Shown here in pieces: positions 38,967 to 49,124 of a stretch of DNA of 64,000 nt. Each line of letters opens with the position of its first letter. Position 1 is the first letter of the stretch. Location of the stretch: the NCBI RefSeq assembly GCF_004634215.1, contig NZ_SMMH01000012.1, positions 51,437 through 115,436 of the forward strand, in the 5' to 3' direction. A model generated the notes under the pieces. It worked only from the letters and a program-made list of their open reading frames with translations. It searched no databases and was not told where the DNA came from. The stretch is from Deinococcus fonticola. GTDB taxonomy: Bacteria; Deinococcota; Deinococci; Deinococcales; Deinococcaceae. Made by a program: the position numbers and the translations under genes.

Positions 38967-41264
38967 ATGTCCCAAGACGCCCGTCTCGATCCTCAACTGA
39001 CTGAAGTTCTGGCCACCAGCCAGGGCGCGGCGGCCACGCCCCCCGCCGCCACCACCGGCCTGCTCGGACGCCTGTCCGTGGGGCAGAAGCTGGCGCTCGC
39101 CGGCCTGCTGGTCGCGGTGCCCTTCGCCGTGTCGCTGGGTTCGCTGGTCACCCAGCAAAACCGGGAAGTGAGCCGCCTGGAAGGCCAGCTTTCCGGGCAC
39201 CGCCTGCTGGCACCGCTTCAGACCACCATGTACAACACCCAGCTGATGCGCCTGACCTCGGCGCAACTGCTGCAAGGCGAGCAGCAGGCTTCCCAGCCCC
39301 TGGAAACGCAGCGCCAGGCCGTGACCCAGGCGCTGGCCAGCCTGCAAAGCCAGGCCAAGGCCCAGGGCTTTACGGGCGTGTCCGAGGAAGTGCGCAAGGT
39401 GCAGCAGGCGCTCGACGCCCTGAGCTTCAGCGTGGACGCCATGGCCATGACCCCCGAGGAAGCGCAGTCGGCCTACGGCGCCATCCTGAAAAACTCCATC
39501 CGTCCGCTGTTCGACGCGGTCGCCTCGGCCTCCGGCCTGCGCGTAAACACCGACAACAACGTCGGTGAGATGCTCAGCACCATCACCACCTCGCTGCCCG
39601 ACAACGTGCCGGTCGCCGGGGCCATCACCGCCAGCGCTGCCCCCATCCTGGCACAGCTGGGCAAGGCCGGCGCCTCCATCGACGCGACCAGCCGCCAGGC
39701 CATGCGCCAGCAGTGGGAGCTGTCCAAGGACGCGCTGACCACCATCCTGAGTCAGCTGGAGCGCCTGGCCACCAACACCACGGTCGGTCGGGCCGAGCTC
39801 AAACAGGCCGCCGACACCCTCACCAGGACGTCCAACGCGGTGTTCGACGGCTTGCAAGACGGCGTGATTACCCCCACCCGCCTCAGCCTGACTGCCGCGC
39901 AGCTCGGCGAATTGACGCCTGCCTACGACGCCAGCCTGTTTGACGCCTATACCCTGGCCACCAAACTGGCCGGCCAGGAACTCCAGGCCCGCGCCTCGGC
40001 CGCCCGTCAGCGCTCGACCCTGCTGACCCTGGCCGCGCTGCTGGGGCTGGCGCTGCTGGGCACGCTGCTGTACCTGATCTCGCGCGCCATTACCCAGCCC
40101 CTTTCGCGCCTGACCGAGGCCTCGCAGCGCCTGTCTCGCGGCGAACTGGATCTGAACGTGCCCGTCACCACCCGCGACGAGGTGGGGCAGCTCGCCACGT
40201 CCTTCAACGTCGCCGCCGCGCAGCTGCGCGAGAACGCCGCGCGCGTCGAACAGGAGCGCATCGAGGCGCAGCAGTTGCAGCAGCACGTGGGGCAGTTCCT
40301 GGACGTGACCATGGACATCGCCGAAGGTGACCTGACCAAGCGCGGCAAAGTCACCAACGACGTGCTGGGCAACGTGGTCGACTCCATCAACGTGATGGTC
40401 GAGGAGCTGGGCGAGACGCTGCGCGGCGTGCAGACGGCCTCCAGTTCGGTGACCGGCGGCTCGCGCGCCATGCTGAGTTCCACCGCCCAGATCGAGCAGG
40501 GGGCCAGCGTCACCACTGAAGAAGCCCTGCGGGTGGCCCGCCAGGCCCAGGAAGTGAACGTCAGCATTCAGGAGATGGCGCGCCTGGCCCAGCGGTCCGC
40601 CGACACCGCCCGCCAGGCCCTGATCGCCTCGCAGGAAGGGCAGCAGGCCGTGTCCTCCACGCTGGAGGGCATGCAGAACATTCGCGGCTCTTCCGAAGCG
40701 GTGTCCAGCGGGGTACAGACGCTGTCCGAACGCTCCGAGCAGATTCAGGAAATCGTGGACTCCATCTCGCACATCGCCTCGCAGACCAACCTGCTCTCGC
40801 TGCACGCCTCGATTGAGGCCGCCGGTGCGGGCGAGGCCGGCACGCGCTTCGCAGTGGTAGCCGAGGAAGTGCGCCAGCTGGCCGACGAATCGAACGCCGC
40901 CGCCGGACGCATCGCCGCGCTGATCTCGCAGGTGCAGGCCGAAATCCGCGAACTGTCCGCCGCCATGAGCGTCGGGGCGCAGAACGTGGAACAGGGCTTC
41001 CAGGTGGCCCAGCAGGCCGGTGAGAAACTCCGTCAGATCGGTTCGCTCTCGCAGGAATCCGCGCAGCTCGCGCAGACCATGTCTCAGTCCGCCGGCGAGC
41101 AGGTGCGCGGCGTGGAAAACATGGGTCAGGGCGTGCAGCAGATCGCCCAGATCGCCGAGGCTTCCCAGGAGTCCGTCAAAGAGGGCCGCAGCGCCGCCGA
41201 GGAATTGCAGAAACTGGCCCAGCAACTCAACCAGAGCCTCACCCGCTTCCGCTTGCCCAGTTAA
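38967..41264 (+). CDS. Methyl-accepting chemotaxis protein (PilJ/PixJ-like), receptor 1
   Basis: A 765-residue receptor with TM1 at ~42-60, a periplasmic helical domain to ~348, TM2 at ~351-372 and HAMP. A second HAMP-like region follows ([17 protein letters not shown]), then the signalling hairpin with tip sequence [19 protein letters not shown] near residue 606. The poly-HAMP start resembles PilJ of type IV pilus systems. AAGGAG is before the ATG. The tip has SLHAS instead of the commoner ALNAA/S. No CheR tether motif is evident at the C-terminus. Confidence 0.93.
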   Translation: MSQDARLDPQLTEVLATSQGAAATPPAATTGLLGRLSVGQKLALAGLLVAVPFAVSLGSLVTQQNREVSRLEGQLSGHRLLAPLQTTMYNTQLMRLTSAQLLQGEQQASQPLETQRQAVTQALASLQSQAKAQGFTGVSEEVRKVQQALDALSFSVDAMAMTPEEAQSAYGAILKNSIRPLFDAVASASGLRVNTDNNVGEMLSTITTSLPDNVPVAGAITASAAPILAQLGKAGASIDATSRQAMRQQWELSKDALTTILSQLERLATNTTVGRAELKQAADTLTRTSNAVFDGLQDGVITPTRLSLTAAQLGELTPAYDASLFDAYTLATKLAGQELQARASAARQRSTLLTLAALLGLALLGTLLYLISRAITQPLSRLTEASQRLSRGELDLNVPVTTRDEVGQLATSFNVAAAQLRENAARVEQERIEAQQLQQHVGQFLDVTMDIAEGDLTKRGKVTNDVLGNVVDSINVMVEELGETLRGVQTASSSVTGGSRAMLSSTAQIEQGASVTTEEALRVARQAQEVNVSIQEMARLAQRSADTARQALIASQEGQQAVSSTLEGMQNIRGSSEAVSSGVQTLSERSEQIQEIVDSISHIASQTNLLSLHASIEAAGAGEAGTRFAVVAEEVRQLADESNAAAGRIAALISQVQAEIRELSAAMSVGAQNVEQGFQVAQQAGEKLRQIGSLSQESAQLAQTMSQSAGEQVRGVENMGQGVQQIAQIAEASQESVKEGRSAAEELQKLAQQLNQSLTRFRLPS

Positions 41265-41343
41265 CACCTCCTCAGTAGAGGTCTGTCCAGCTACGTTCCC
41301 CCTGGCCCTGCCCGGCCCCCCGAATTCTTTCAGGAGTTAACTC

Positions 41344-43647
41344 ATGACCCAGGTTCCCCTGTCCAACACGGATCTTCAGCCCGCTTCCCTCGCCCCCCAG
41401 TCCGTCACCCCCAGAAAAACCGGCGGTTTCCTCGGCCGCATGCCGGTGGGCCGCAAGATTCTGCTCGGTGGCCTGGCGCTGGGCCTGTCGTATGTCGCCG
41501 GCCAGGTCGGCATGTACACGATCTTCAACGGGAACATCAAGGCCATCGACCAGAGCCTGCAAGGCCAGAAGATGCTGCAACCGACCTCGGAGATTTTGCA
41601 AAATGCCCAGCTGCTGCGTCTGTCCTCGGTGAACATGCTGGCCGGCAAGGCCGACGCCCAGGCGCAGAATGCCGCGCAGCGCAAGGCCCTGACCGGCAAG
41701 CTGAACGAACTGCTGGCCCTGACCCAGGCGCAGAAGCTGACCGAACTGGAAGGCGACGTGAAGGTCATTCAGAACGCCCTGAATGAAATCAACACCCAGG
41801 TGGACAACCGCTCGATTTCCCCGGCCGCCGTGCAGCTCAAGGTCACGGGCCTGATCAGCGACAACATCATTCCGCTGTTCGCTGAAATCGGCGACCAGGC
41901 CAAGCTGCGCTACGTCAACCCCACCTCCGCCAACGCCAATGAACTCGTGCACCTGATCGACCTGGTCACCACCAGCCTGCCGCGGAACATGTCGCCAGCG
42001 GGCGCCGTGCTGTCCGGCAACATTCAACTGATTCAGAAAGCCGGCGGCAAAGGCAAGGTATTGCCGGCCGCACTGAAAGTGGAAGCGCAGTACCGCAACC
42101 AGGCAGCCCGGGCCGCGTTCGATGAGATCACCGGGGCCCTGGAAGAGTCCATCCAGAAGTCCCCTCAGCTCAAAACGGCCCTGACCCCGGCCTACCAGAA
42201 ACTGAACGCGGCCGCCAACCCCATTTTCGATGACGTTCAGAAGAATATTCTGGACAGCAAGACCATCAATACCGACGCTGCTCGCCTGAACTCCTACACG
42301 CCCGCCTACGCGGCGGCGCTGTTCGGCAGTCTGAACACGTCCATCGATACCCTGGGTCAGGTGCTGCAAAACGAGAAGCAGCTGGTGACGCAGCAGATCG
42401 TGCCCACCGTGGCCATTCCGCTGATTCTGCTGGTGCTGGTGACCCTGTTCTTCCGCGCGGTGGTCGCGGCCATCACCACGCCGCTGCGCCGCCTGACCGA
42501 GGCTTCCCAGCGCCTGCAGGCCGGGGATTTCAGTGCTCAGGTGCCGGTGACTTCCAGCGATGAGATCGGCACGCTGACCCAGGCCTTCAACTCGACGGCC
42601 AGCCAGCTGAAAATGAGCGCCGAGAACAGCGCCGTGCAGCTTCAGGAAGCGCAGCGCCTCCAGAACAACATCGGGGAGTTTCTGGACGTGACCATGGACA
42701 TCGCCGAAGGTGACCTGACCAAGCGCGGCAGGGTGACCGAGGACGTGCTGGGCAACGTGGTGGACTCCATCAACCTGATGACCGAGGAACTTGGGAGCGT
42801 GCTCAAAGGTGTACAGACCGCCTCGCAGTCGCTGAGGGGCGGCTCCAAGCAGCTGCTGGCGACCACCGAGCAGATTCAGGGTGGCGCCAGCATGACGGCC
42901 GCCGAGGCGCAGCGCGTGGCCGAGCAGGTGCAGCAGATCAACGACCAGATTCGCCAGATGGCGCAGGACGCACAGGCCTCCGCCGAAACGGCCCGTCAGG
43001 CGCTGCAGGCCTCGCAGCAGGGTCAGGAAGCCGTGACCGGCACGCTGGAAGGCATGCAGAACATCCGCCGCGAGGTGCAGGGCGTCGCCAAACGCATCAA
43101 GAACCTGGGGGATCGCTTGCTGGAAATTCAGGAAATCGTGGACACCATCTCGCAGATCGCCCGTCAGACCAACCTGCTGGCGCTGAACGCCTCCATTGAG
43201 GCCGCCGGTGCAGGGGAAGCGGGCGGACGCTTCAGCATCGTGGCAGACGAAGTGCGTAAGCTGGCCGACGTGTCCTCGCAGGCCACCGGGCGCATCGCGG
43301 GCCTGATTAAGAACGTGCAGGCCGAAATTCAGGACGTGATCGCGTCGGTGGAAGACGGCACGCGCGAGGTGGAACAGGGCTACCGCGTGGCCGGCAGCGC
43401 CGGGGAGCGCCTGCGTGAAATCGGGACGCTGACCCAGCAGTCCGCGCAGTACGCCGAAGGCATCGCCGCCAGCACGCAGGAGCAGGTGCAGGGCATCGAG
43501 CAGGTGGACACCGCCGTGCAGCAGATCGCCAGCATCTCGCAGCAGTCGCGTCAGTCGGTCGAGCAGGGCCGCGAGGCCGCCGAGCGCCTGGAAAAACTGG
43601 CCGAGGGGCTGAACGCCAGCCTGGCCCGCTTCCGCCTGCCTGCGTAA
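41344..43647 (+). CDS. Methyl-accepting chemotaxis protein (PilJ/PixJ-like), receptor 2
   Basis: A 767-residue paralogue of receptor 1 with the same layout: TM1 ~38-57, periplasmic domain, TM2 ~352-375, HAMP pair with [19 protein letters not shown], and hairpin tip [19 protein letters not shown] near residue 609. The periplasmic domains differ much more than the cytoplasmic parts, as expected for a tandem duplication with diverged input. AGGAG precedes ATG 41344. Confidence 0.93.
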   Translation: MTQVPLSNTDLQPASLAPQSVTPRKTGGFLGRMPVGRKILLGGLALGLSYVAGQVGMYTIFNGNIKAIDQSLQGQKMLQPTSEILQNAQLLRLSSVNMLAGKADAQAQNAAQRKALTGKLNELLALTQAQKLTELEGDVKVIQNALNEINTQVDNRSISPAAVQLKVTGLISDNIIPLFAEIGDQAKLRYVNPTSANANELVHLIDLVTTSLPRNMSPAGAVLSGNIQLIQKAGGKGKVLPAALKVEAQYRNQAARAAFDEITGALEESIQKSPQLKTALTPAYQKLNAAANPIFDDVQKNILDSKTINTDAARLNSYTPAYAAALFGSLNTSIDTLGQVLQNEKQLVTQQIVPTVAIPLILLVLVTLFFRAVVAAITTPLRRLTEASQRLQAGDFSAQVPVTSSDEIGTLTQAFNSTASQLKMSAENSAVQLQEAQRLQNNIGEFLDVTMDIAEGDLTKRGRVTEDVLGNVVDSINLMTEELGSVLKGVQTASQSLRGGSKQLLATTEQIQGGASMTAAEAQRVAEQVQQINDQIRQMAQDAQASAETARQALQASQQGQEAVTGTLEGMQNIRREVQGVAKRIKNLGDRLLEIQEIVDTISQIARQTNLLALNASIEAAGAGEAGGRFSIVADEVRKLADVSSQATGRIAGLIKNVQAEIQDVIASVEDGTREVEQGYRVAGSAGERLREIGTLTQQSAQYAEGIAASTQEQVQGIEQVDTAVQQIASISQQSRQSVEQGREAAERLEKLAEGLNASLARFRLPA

Positions 43648-43653
43648 TTTGCC

Positions 43654-43683
43654 GCTGGCACCTGCCCCAAAGGAGGTGCCAGC
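43654..43683 (+). other. Intra-operon hairpin between receptor 2 and cheA
   Basis: GCTGGCACCT (43654) and AGGTGCCAGC (43674) form a perfect 10-bp stem with a 10-nt loop, 7 bp after the receptor stop. No long T-run follows; it may attenuate or process the transcript before cheA. Confidence 0.5.
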
Positions 43684-43795
43684 CCGCTTCATCCGATTTT
43701 GTGCGCCGCCCGACCGTTTTTCATGACGTTTGGCCTGAACTGGCCGGGGTTTGAAGGGAAACTGTCAGGGCGGCGCGGCTATAAAGGAACACACG

Positions 43796-46606
43796 ATGCA
43801 AAACAGCGAACTGCTTGAAAGTTTTATTCAGGAGGCCGGGGAGGTGATGACTGGCCTGGAAGCGGGGGTGGCAGGGCTGCACGCCGCGCCAGGGCAGCAG
43901 TTCGCCCAGGAAATGGAGTCCCTGAGCGTGCTGGCCCACCGCATGAAGGGCACCGCCGGCCTGTACGGCTACCCGCAGATGTCGACTCTCTCGGGCCTGC
44001 TGGAGCGCCTGCTGGACTCCAAGCCCCGCCTGGAAGGCGAGCATCAGCAGCAGTTCCTGAGTCTGCTGCACACCATCAACAGCGTGCTGCGCGGCGGCCT
44101 GAACGCCCTGCGGCGCGGCGGCAGCGACCGTGACCTGGGGCTGATCTTCACGCAGGAAGGTGGCACGGCCCTGCTGCAGCGCCTGGTGCAGGAAGTGCCG
44201 GGCGAGTTTCAGATGCGCAGCGCCCGCCACCTGGCGCAGCCTCAACCGGATCAGGAGGATCAGGCTGCGCCCGCCGAGGCGGCTCCGCAGGGTCTGGAAG
44301 GCGAACTGCGCCAGTTCGTGAAGGACAACGCCGAGGTGTGGGAGTACTTCGCGCCGGAGGTGCAGGAGCACCTGACGAACCTGCGCACCGAACTCGAACG
44401 TGGTGAAGAGGCCGACCTGAACGTGATGTTCCGCGCGGCGCACACCATCAAGGGCAGCTCCTTCATGGTGGGCCTGCAACCCCTGGGAGATTTCGCTCAC
44501 CGCCTGGAAGACCTGCTGGGGGCGCTGCGCGAGGACGCGGTGCCCAATAACCCCGAGGTGCAGCGTACCCTGCACGCCAGCGTCGACCTGATGGACGACC
44601 TGGCGCGCGTGGCCGAGGGGGCCGAGCTGAGCGTGCAGGCCAGGCGCGACGACCTGCTGGTCCGCCTGCGCGCCCTGGCCACCGGCCAGCTGGCGGCGGC
44701 CGCTCCCACCCCGGCCCCGACGCCTGAAACGGCGGGCCTGGGTGCCGGCGCCCCGATCAACAGCAGCATCCGCGTGCCCGCCCAGCGCCTGGAAGCGCTG
44801 CTGGAGCAGGTCAGCGAAGTGGTGACCGCCCGCGCCCGCATGACCCGCCTGCTGGAGCGCCTCGATGACCTTCAGGCCGGCATGCAGACCAGCCAGCAGC
44901 GTTTCCAGCGCACCGTGCGCGACTTCGAGGAACGCTACCTGAACCCCGACATGGTGCGCGTCACCGACGACCCCGGCGCCAGCATGGGCAGCGGCAACCT
45001 GATGGAGCAGTTCGCCGAGCTGGAGTTCGACTCGTACAACGACTTGAACATCCTCTCGCGCTCGATCACCGAGCTGTCTGCCGACTTTGCCGAAGTGCGC
45101 CGCAACCTGTCCGACACGGTGGCCTCCCTGGGTGAGGAGAACGAGAAACTCGGGAAGCTGGTGCGCCAGTTGCGTGTGGATGTCTCGCAGACCAGCCGCG
45201 TGCCGTTCACGCAGGCCAGCACCCGCCTGCGCCGCTGGGCCCGCCAGCAGCAGCTGCCCTTCGACCTGCACGTGGAAGGCGAGGACGTGCAACTGGAAAG
45301 TAACCTGCTTCAGCGCATCGTCGATCCCCTGCTGCACCTGCTGACCAACGCGGTGTACCACGGCCTGCAAGGCGGCCAGACCGACCCCGAGCAGCGCGCC
45401 GCGCAGGGCAAGCCGGAACGCGGCCAGGTGTGGCTGCGGGCCGAAACGAAAGACAGCTTCATCGACGTGACGGTCGCCGACGACGGCCAGGGTCTGAACC
45501 TGGAACGCATCCGCGAACGCGCCCTGGAACGCGGCCTTCGTTCCGCGCAGGAACTGGATCAGATGCCGGCCAGTGACGTGGCCCGCCTGATCCTGCTGCC
45601 GGGCCTGTCGACCGCCGAGCAGGTCGGCAGCGTCGCGGGGCGCGGCGTGGGCATGGACGTGGTGGCCACCGCCGTGCGCAGCCTGGGCGGCGAACTGCTG
45701 ATCCAGTCCGAGCGTCACATCGGCACGGCTTTCACCCTGCGCCTGCCCATCACGCAGCGCATCCTGGACATCCTGAAGGTCGATCTGGGCAACGCCACCG
45801 TGGCCGCCTTCCCAGTCAGCAGCGTGCGGGCCATCCGCGACCTGGCGCCGCAGCAGATCAGCGAGCACCAGGGCGTGCTGCACGCGCCCTTCCAGGACGA
45901 ACAGGTGCCCGTGATCGACGCCCGCGTGCTGTGGGGCGTGGACGTGGCCGCCGCTGACCCGGGCGCCTCGTTGCGCCTGGTGTTCCTGAGCACCGTCAGC
46001 GGCCTGGTCGCCGTGCGCGTGGCCGAATTCGGCAGCATCGAGGAAGTCAGCGTCACGCCGCCCGTGGGCCTGCTCGGCAAGCTCGATTACCTGGCCGGCA
46101 CGACCGTCTCGGTCACCGGTGAGGCGCTGCCGCTGCTGGAACCGCTGGGCCTGCTGCGCCTCACGCGCCGCCCGGACCTGTGGCTGGACAGCCGCGCCCG
46201 CAGCGAGAGCGGTCTGATCCGCCGCGTGCTGCTGGTGGACGACTCGCTCAGCGTGCGCCGCCTGGTGGGCCGCATGCTGGAACGCGGCGGCCTTCAGGTG
46301 GAAACCGCCAACGACGGCCAGGAAGCCCTGGACAAACTGCAACTGGACGACACCTTCGACGCCGTGATCACCGACCTGGAAATGCCGCGCATGAACGGGT
46401 ACGAACTGATCTCGGCGCTGCGGGCCCGCGCCCAGAACACCCACACGCCCATTCTGGTCATGACCACCCGCGCCGGGGACAAGCACCAGCGGCTGGCCTT
46501 TCAGCTCGGCGCGAACGATTACTTCACCAAACCCGTCAACGAAGCGCTGCTGCTGCGCCGCCTCGGCACGCTGCTCAGCGCCCAGCCCCAGGGAATCCCG
46601 GCGTGA
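43796..46606 (+). CDS. cheA: CheA hybrid kinase (PilL/PixL-like)
   Basis: A 936-residue hybrid with two Hpt domains (His48 in AHRMKGTAG, His216 in AHTIKGSSF), a dimerisation region, a HATPase domain (NAVYHGLQGG, VADDGQGLNLERI, GRGVGMDVV), a CheW-like domain and a C-terminal receiver (VDDSLSVRR, Asp860 in ITDLEMPRMNG, FTKPVN). This order is typical of type IV pilus chemosensory kinases. AAAGGA precedes ATG 43796. Its stop overlaps the GTG of the next gene (GTGA). Confidence 0.94.
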   Translation: MQNSELLESFIQEAGEVMTGLEAGVAGLHAAPGQQFAQEMESLSVLAHRMKGTAGLYGYPQMSTLSGLLERLLDSKPRLEGEHQQQFLSLLHTINSVLRGGLNALRRGGSDRDLGLIFTQEGGTALLQRLVQEVPGEFQMRSARHLAQPQPDQEDQAAPAEAAPQGLEGELRQFVKDNAEVWEYFAPEVQEHLTNLRTELERGEEADLNVMFRAAHTIKGSSFMVGLQPLGDFAHRLEDLLGALREDAVPNNPEVQRTLHASVDLMDDLARVAEGAELSVQARRDDLLVRLRALATGQLAAAAPTPAPTPETAGLGAGAPINSSIRVPAQRLEALLEQVSEVVTARARMTRLLERLDDLQAGMQTSQQRFQRTVRDFEERYLNPDMVRVTDDPGASMGSGNLMEQFAELEFDSYNDLNILSRSITELSADFAEVRRNLSDTVASLGEENEKLGKLVRQLRVDVSQTSRVPFTQASTRLRRWARQQQLPFDLHVEGEDVQLESNLLQRIVDPLLHLLTNAVYHGLQGGQTDPEQRAAQGKPERGQVWLRAETKDSFIDVTVADDGQGLNLERIRERALERGLRSAQELDQMPASDVARLILLPGLSTAEQVGSVAGRGVGMDVVATAVRSLGGELLIQSERHIGTAFTLRLPITQRILDILKVDLGNATVAAFPVSSVRAIRDLAPQQISEHQGVLHAPFQDEQVPVIDARVLWGVDVAAADPGASLRLVFLSTVSGLVAVRVAEFGSIEEVSVTPPVGLLGKLDYLAGTTVSVTGEALPLLEPLGLLRLTRRPDLWLDSRARSESGLIRRVLLVDDSLSVRRLVGRMLERGGLQVETANDGQEALDKLQLDDTFDAVITDLEMPRMNGYELISALRARAQNTHTPILVMTTRAGDKHQRLAFQLGANDYFTKPVNEALLLRRLGTLLSAQPQGIPA

Positions 46607-47367
46607 CCACCGTCCTCACCATCATGGCCGACCCGGTGCGCACCGCCATGTACGACGCCCTGGCCCGCCGCGCCGGCGTGCAGCTGATCTCCGCCGAGGG
46701 CGCGCTGCACGCCCTGACGCAACTGGAGCGCACGCCCGTCGACGCCATCATCTGCGACGCCCACATGGACGAGATGAGCGGTGAGGAATTCCGCGCCGTG
46801 ACCGAGCAGGAAGAGCACACCAGCGCGGTGCCGGTGTTCATCCTGCCGGACAGCGAGGCGCTGAGCGGCCAGCAGGGCCTGGGCGTGCCCGCCTATACCG
46901 GCCCGGAACTCCTGAGCCTGGTGCTGACCCACCTGGAGAGGGATGAGGGCAGCTTCCCGGTGCCCATGAACCCCCAGCAGGCCCCGCAATTGCAGGGTGA
47001 CCTCGACGCCTTTACCCTTACCGAGTTCCTGAACTGGGTGGCCGAGATGAAATTCAACGGCCACTGGATCATCACCCTGCAAGACGCCGAGCAGGGCGAA
47101 CGCAGCGCCCACCTGTTCATGCAAAACGGCAACGTCGTGTACGTGGAATTCGGTGGGCTGGTGGGCAAGGGGGCGCTCTTCTGGCTGCTGCGCAGCATCG
47201 AGCAGTTCTCCGCCACCTTCCGCTTCTACAAGACCGACCTGACCCTGCCGCTGCGTTCCGAAGACCTGAAACTCTCCACCCCGCGCCTGCTGATGGAACT
47301 GGCGGTGGCCATGGACAACCTGACGGCCCCCGGCCATCAGCGCAGCCACGACCGTAACCTCCACTGA
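46603..47367 (+). CDS. PatA/PixG-like regulator: degenerate receiver plus DUF4388
   Basis: A 254-residue protein. Residues ~1-110 look like a degenerate receiver (AIICDAHMDEMSGEEF). Residues ~125-235 match the DUF4388/PATAN-type domain (LQGDLDAFTLTEFLNWVAEM, LFMQNGNVVYVEFGGLVGKGALFWLL). PatA-like proteins accompany Pix/Pil chemosensory kinases in cyanobacteria. GTG 46603 overlaps the cheA stop, so the two are translationally coupled. Confidence 0.85.
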   Translation: MTTVLTIMADPVRTAMYDALARRAGVQLISAEGALHALTQLERTPVDAIICDAHMDEMSGEEFRAVTEQEEHTSAVPVFILPDSEALSGQQGLGVPAYTGPELLSLVLTHLERDEGSFPVPMNPQQAPQLQGDLDAFTLTEFLNWVAEMKFNGHWIITLQDAEQGERSAHLFMQNGNVVYVEFGGLVGKGALFWLLRSIEQFSATFRFYKTDLTLPLRSEDLKLSTPRLLMELAVAMDNLTAPGHQRSHDRNLH

Positions 47368-47448
47368 AGCCGTCTCCACTGAAGTAGCCCCTGCGTTTTT
47401 TCCGACCTCACCAGCCCTTCCTTCACGTCCCCCGGAGTGCACAGCCCC

Positions 47449-48219
47449 ATGTCCAACATCCTCATCATCGACGACAGCATCAGCGTCCGCAAAGCGCTGG
47501 AAATCACCCTCCGCAACCACCAGCTCCAGAGCCGCAGCGCCATCAGCGCCGAGCAGGCCCTGGACATGCTGGCCGAACACGCCGACTACGACCTCCTGAT
47601 GATCGACGTGATCATGCCGGGCATGAGCGGCCTCGACCTGTGCGGCCAGCTCAAGGCCGACCCCAAGCTGGCCCACCTGCCGGTGATCCTGATGAGCGGC
47701 AACGTCGACGAGGACGTCAAGGCGCAGGCCAGAGAGGTCGGGGCGCACAATGTGCTGCGCAAGCCCTTTCGCAGCGAGGAACTGATCCCCATGATCGAGA
47801 ACATCCTCGCCGAAGCCCGCGCCCAGGTCAGCCCTGAAGTGGCCGAACCCGCTGCGGCGGCCCTGCACGAGAACGCGGCTTCCAATGAACCCGCCCCGGC
47901 GCCCATCGCCGGCGAGCACCTCGACGCCCTGAGCGCCCTGCTGCAAACCTACGAGGATCATCCGCGCGTGCGCGACGTGGTCATTCTCGACCGCGAGGGC
48001 CACCCCATCCGCCAGACCGGCAACGTCCTGCCGGAAAACATCCAGATGTTCGCCCGCTTCTTCACCAATACCGCCGGGGTGCTGGGCAAGCAGATGCTGG
48101 GCGAGGACATTCAGGACGTCAGCATCCGCTACGGCGGGCACGAGATGGTCATTCACAACCTGCCCGGTCACTTCGTGGTGGTGCTGATGAGTGAGCACGG
48201 CGCGGGCATGCAGGCCTGA
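47449..48219 (+). CDS. Response regulator fused to a Roadblock/LC7 domain
   Basis: A 256-residue protein. The N-terminal receiver (IIDDSISVRK, MIDVIMPGMSG, RKPFRSEELIP) is joined by an Ala/Pro-rich linker to a C-terminal Roadblock/LC7 domain (~160-250; VRDVVILDREGHPIRQTG, HFVVVLMSE). Roadblock proteins such as MglB act on small GTPases that set polarity in twitching and gliding. A direct receiver-Roadblock fusion would link chemosensory phosphorylation to such a GTPase. No MglA-like gene is in the window. GGAG precedes ATG 47449. Confidence 0.85.
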   Translation: MSNILIIDDSISVRKALEITLRNHQLQSRSAISAEQALDMLAEHADYDLLMIDVIMPGMSGLDLCGQLKADPKLAHLPVILMSGNVDEDVKAQAREVGAHNVLRKPFRSEELIPMIENILAEARAQVSPEVAEPAAAALHENAASNEPAPAPIAGEHLDALSALLQTYEDHPRVRDVVILDREGHPIRQTGNVLPENIQMFARFFTNTAGVLGKQMLGEDIQDVSIRYGGHEMVIHNLPGHFVVVLMSEHGAGMQA

Positions 48220-48551
48220 GCAGGGTTCTGGCTCCATGGTGAGCAAATCACCGGGCTGGGCTGACCAGCGGGAGTAGGAAGCTAAGAGCGTCCTGAACAG
48301 GCGGCGAACCACCCAGGACTACTCCATTTGCAGAACGAAATATCCGAAATGGCAGAAGAGGGTCGATACCGACCTTCTTCTTTCCTTTTGCTGCCATTTA
48401 TGACGTGTTTCTGGTCAAAATGGGCCATTCTGAAAAATGGCGTACTGGACGGTGTTTTTGGCTATGTCAAAATGGGGAAAGCCGTGGTGGAGGGCATTCC
48501 CCCCCCTATGCCCCCTTCACAACGCGAAATGAATATGTCATGCTGCTCACC
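48220..48551. other. Intergenic region upstream of the HU gene
   Basis: This 330-bp gap contains GGTCG-ATAC-CGACC at ~48361 followed by a T/C-rich run, a weak terminator candidate for the chemosensory operon, and then an AT-richer stretch that should hold the HU promoter. Before ATG 48552, CATGCT stands 7 nt upstream, one base off the leaderless -10 pattern. No gene is seen. Confidence 0.4.
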
Positions 48552-48908
48552 ATGACGAAAAAGTCTGCTAAGCCCGCCGCCAAGAAGCCTGCCGCCAAAG
48601 CTGCTCCCAAGAAGGCTGCCGCCGAAGGAAGCAACAAGGTCGCCAAGACCCAGCTCGTGGAAATGGTCGCCGACAAGACCGGCCTGACCAAGAAGCAGAG
48701 CGAGGAAGCCGTCAGCACCATGCTGGACTGCATCGTCGGCGCCATCAAGGGCGGTCAGAGCGTGGGCCTGCCCGGCCTGGGCACCCTGAGCGTCAAGGCC
48801 ACCGCCGCCCGTACCGGCGTGCGCCCCGGCACCAGCGAGAAGATCCAGATTCCTGCGGGCAAGAAAGTCGCCTTCAAGGTCGCTTCCACCCTCAAGGGCA
48901 ACCTGTAA
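48552..48908 (+). CDS. hup: HU-family nucleoid protein with Lys/Ala-rich N-terminal tail
   Basis: A 118-residue protein. An N-terminal extension of ~28 residues rich in Lys, Ala and Pro ([20 protein letters not shown]) is followed by a normal HU fold ([23 protein letters not shown], the shortened arm region [20 protein letters not shown], and FKVASTLKG). Deinococcus HU proteins are known for such tails, and in D. radiodurans the HU gene lies on chromosome II. Start is ATG 48552, or the in-frame ATG at 48540. A strong terminator follows. Confidence 0.93.
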   Translation: MTKKSAKPAAKKPAAKAAPKKAAAEGSNKVAKTQLVEMVADKTGLTKKQSEEAVSTMLDCIVGAIKGGQSVGLPGLGTLSVKATAARTGVRPGTSEKIQIPAGKKVAFKVASTLKGNL

Positions 48909-48924
48909 CCTTTCCCAAACCGTG

Positions 48925-48951
48925 AACAGCCTCCCCGCGTGGGAGGCTGTT
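48925..48951 (+). terminator. Rho-independent terminator after HU
   Basis: AACAGCCTCCC and GGGAGGCTGTT form a perfect 11-bp stem with loop CGCGT, followed by CCTTTG. Confidence 0.85.
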
Positions 48952-49124
48952 CCTTTGTGTACCAGGCCCGCTGGCGGCAGCCCCACTCAAAGCAGGGCTC
49001 CACATTCCGGGTTTGCCGAGTAAGCGCCGTGACTCGCTGTGTTTTCCGTCTTGCTCGATTAAATTCGTTCCCATCTGCTCGGCCAGAAGAGATGAATTCA
49101 CGACCCGGACGCTTTTTCTCTTTA

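Noticed and set aside
38454..41267. 937-codon minus-strand frame, and similar ones at 41272-43692 and 43721-46486
   Set aside because: Antisense shadows of receptors and cheA, with low-complexity His/Gly/Gln composition and no motifs.
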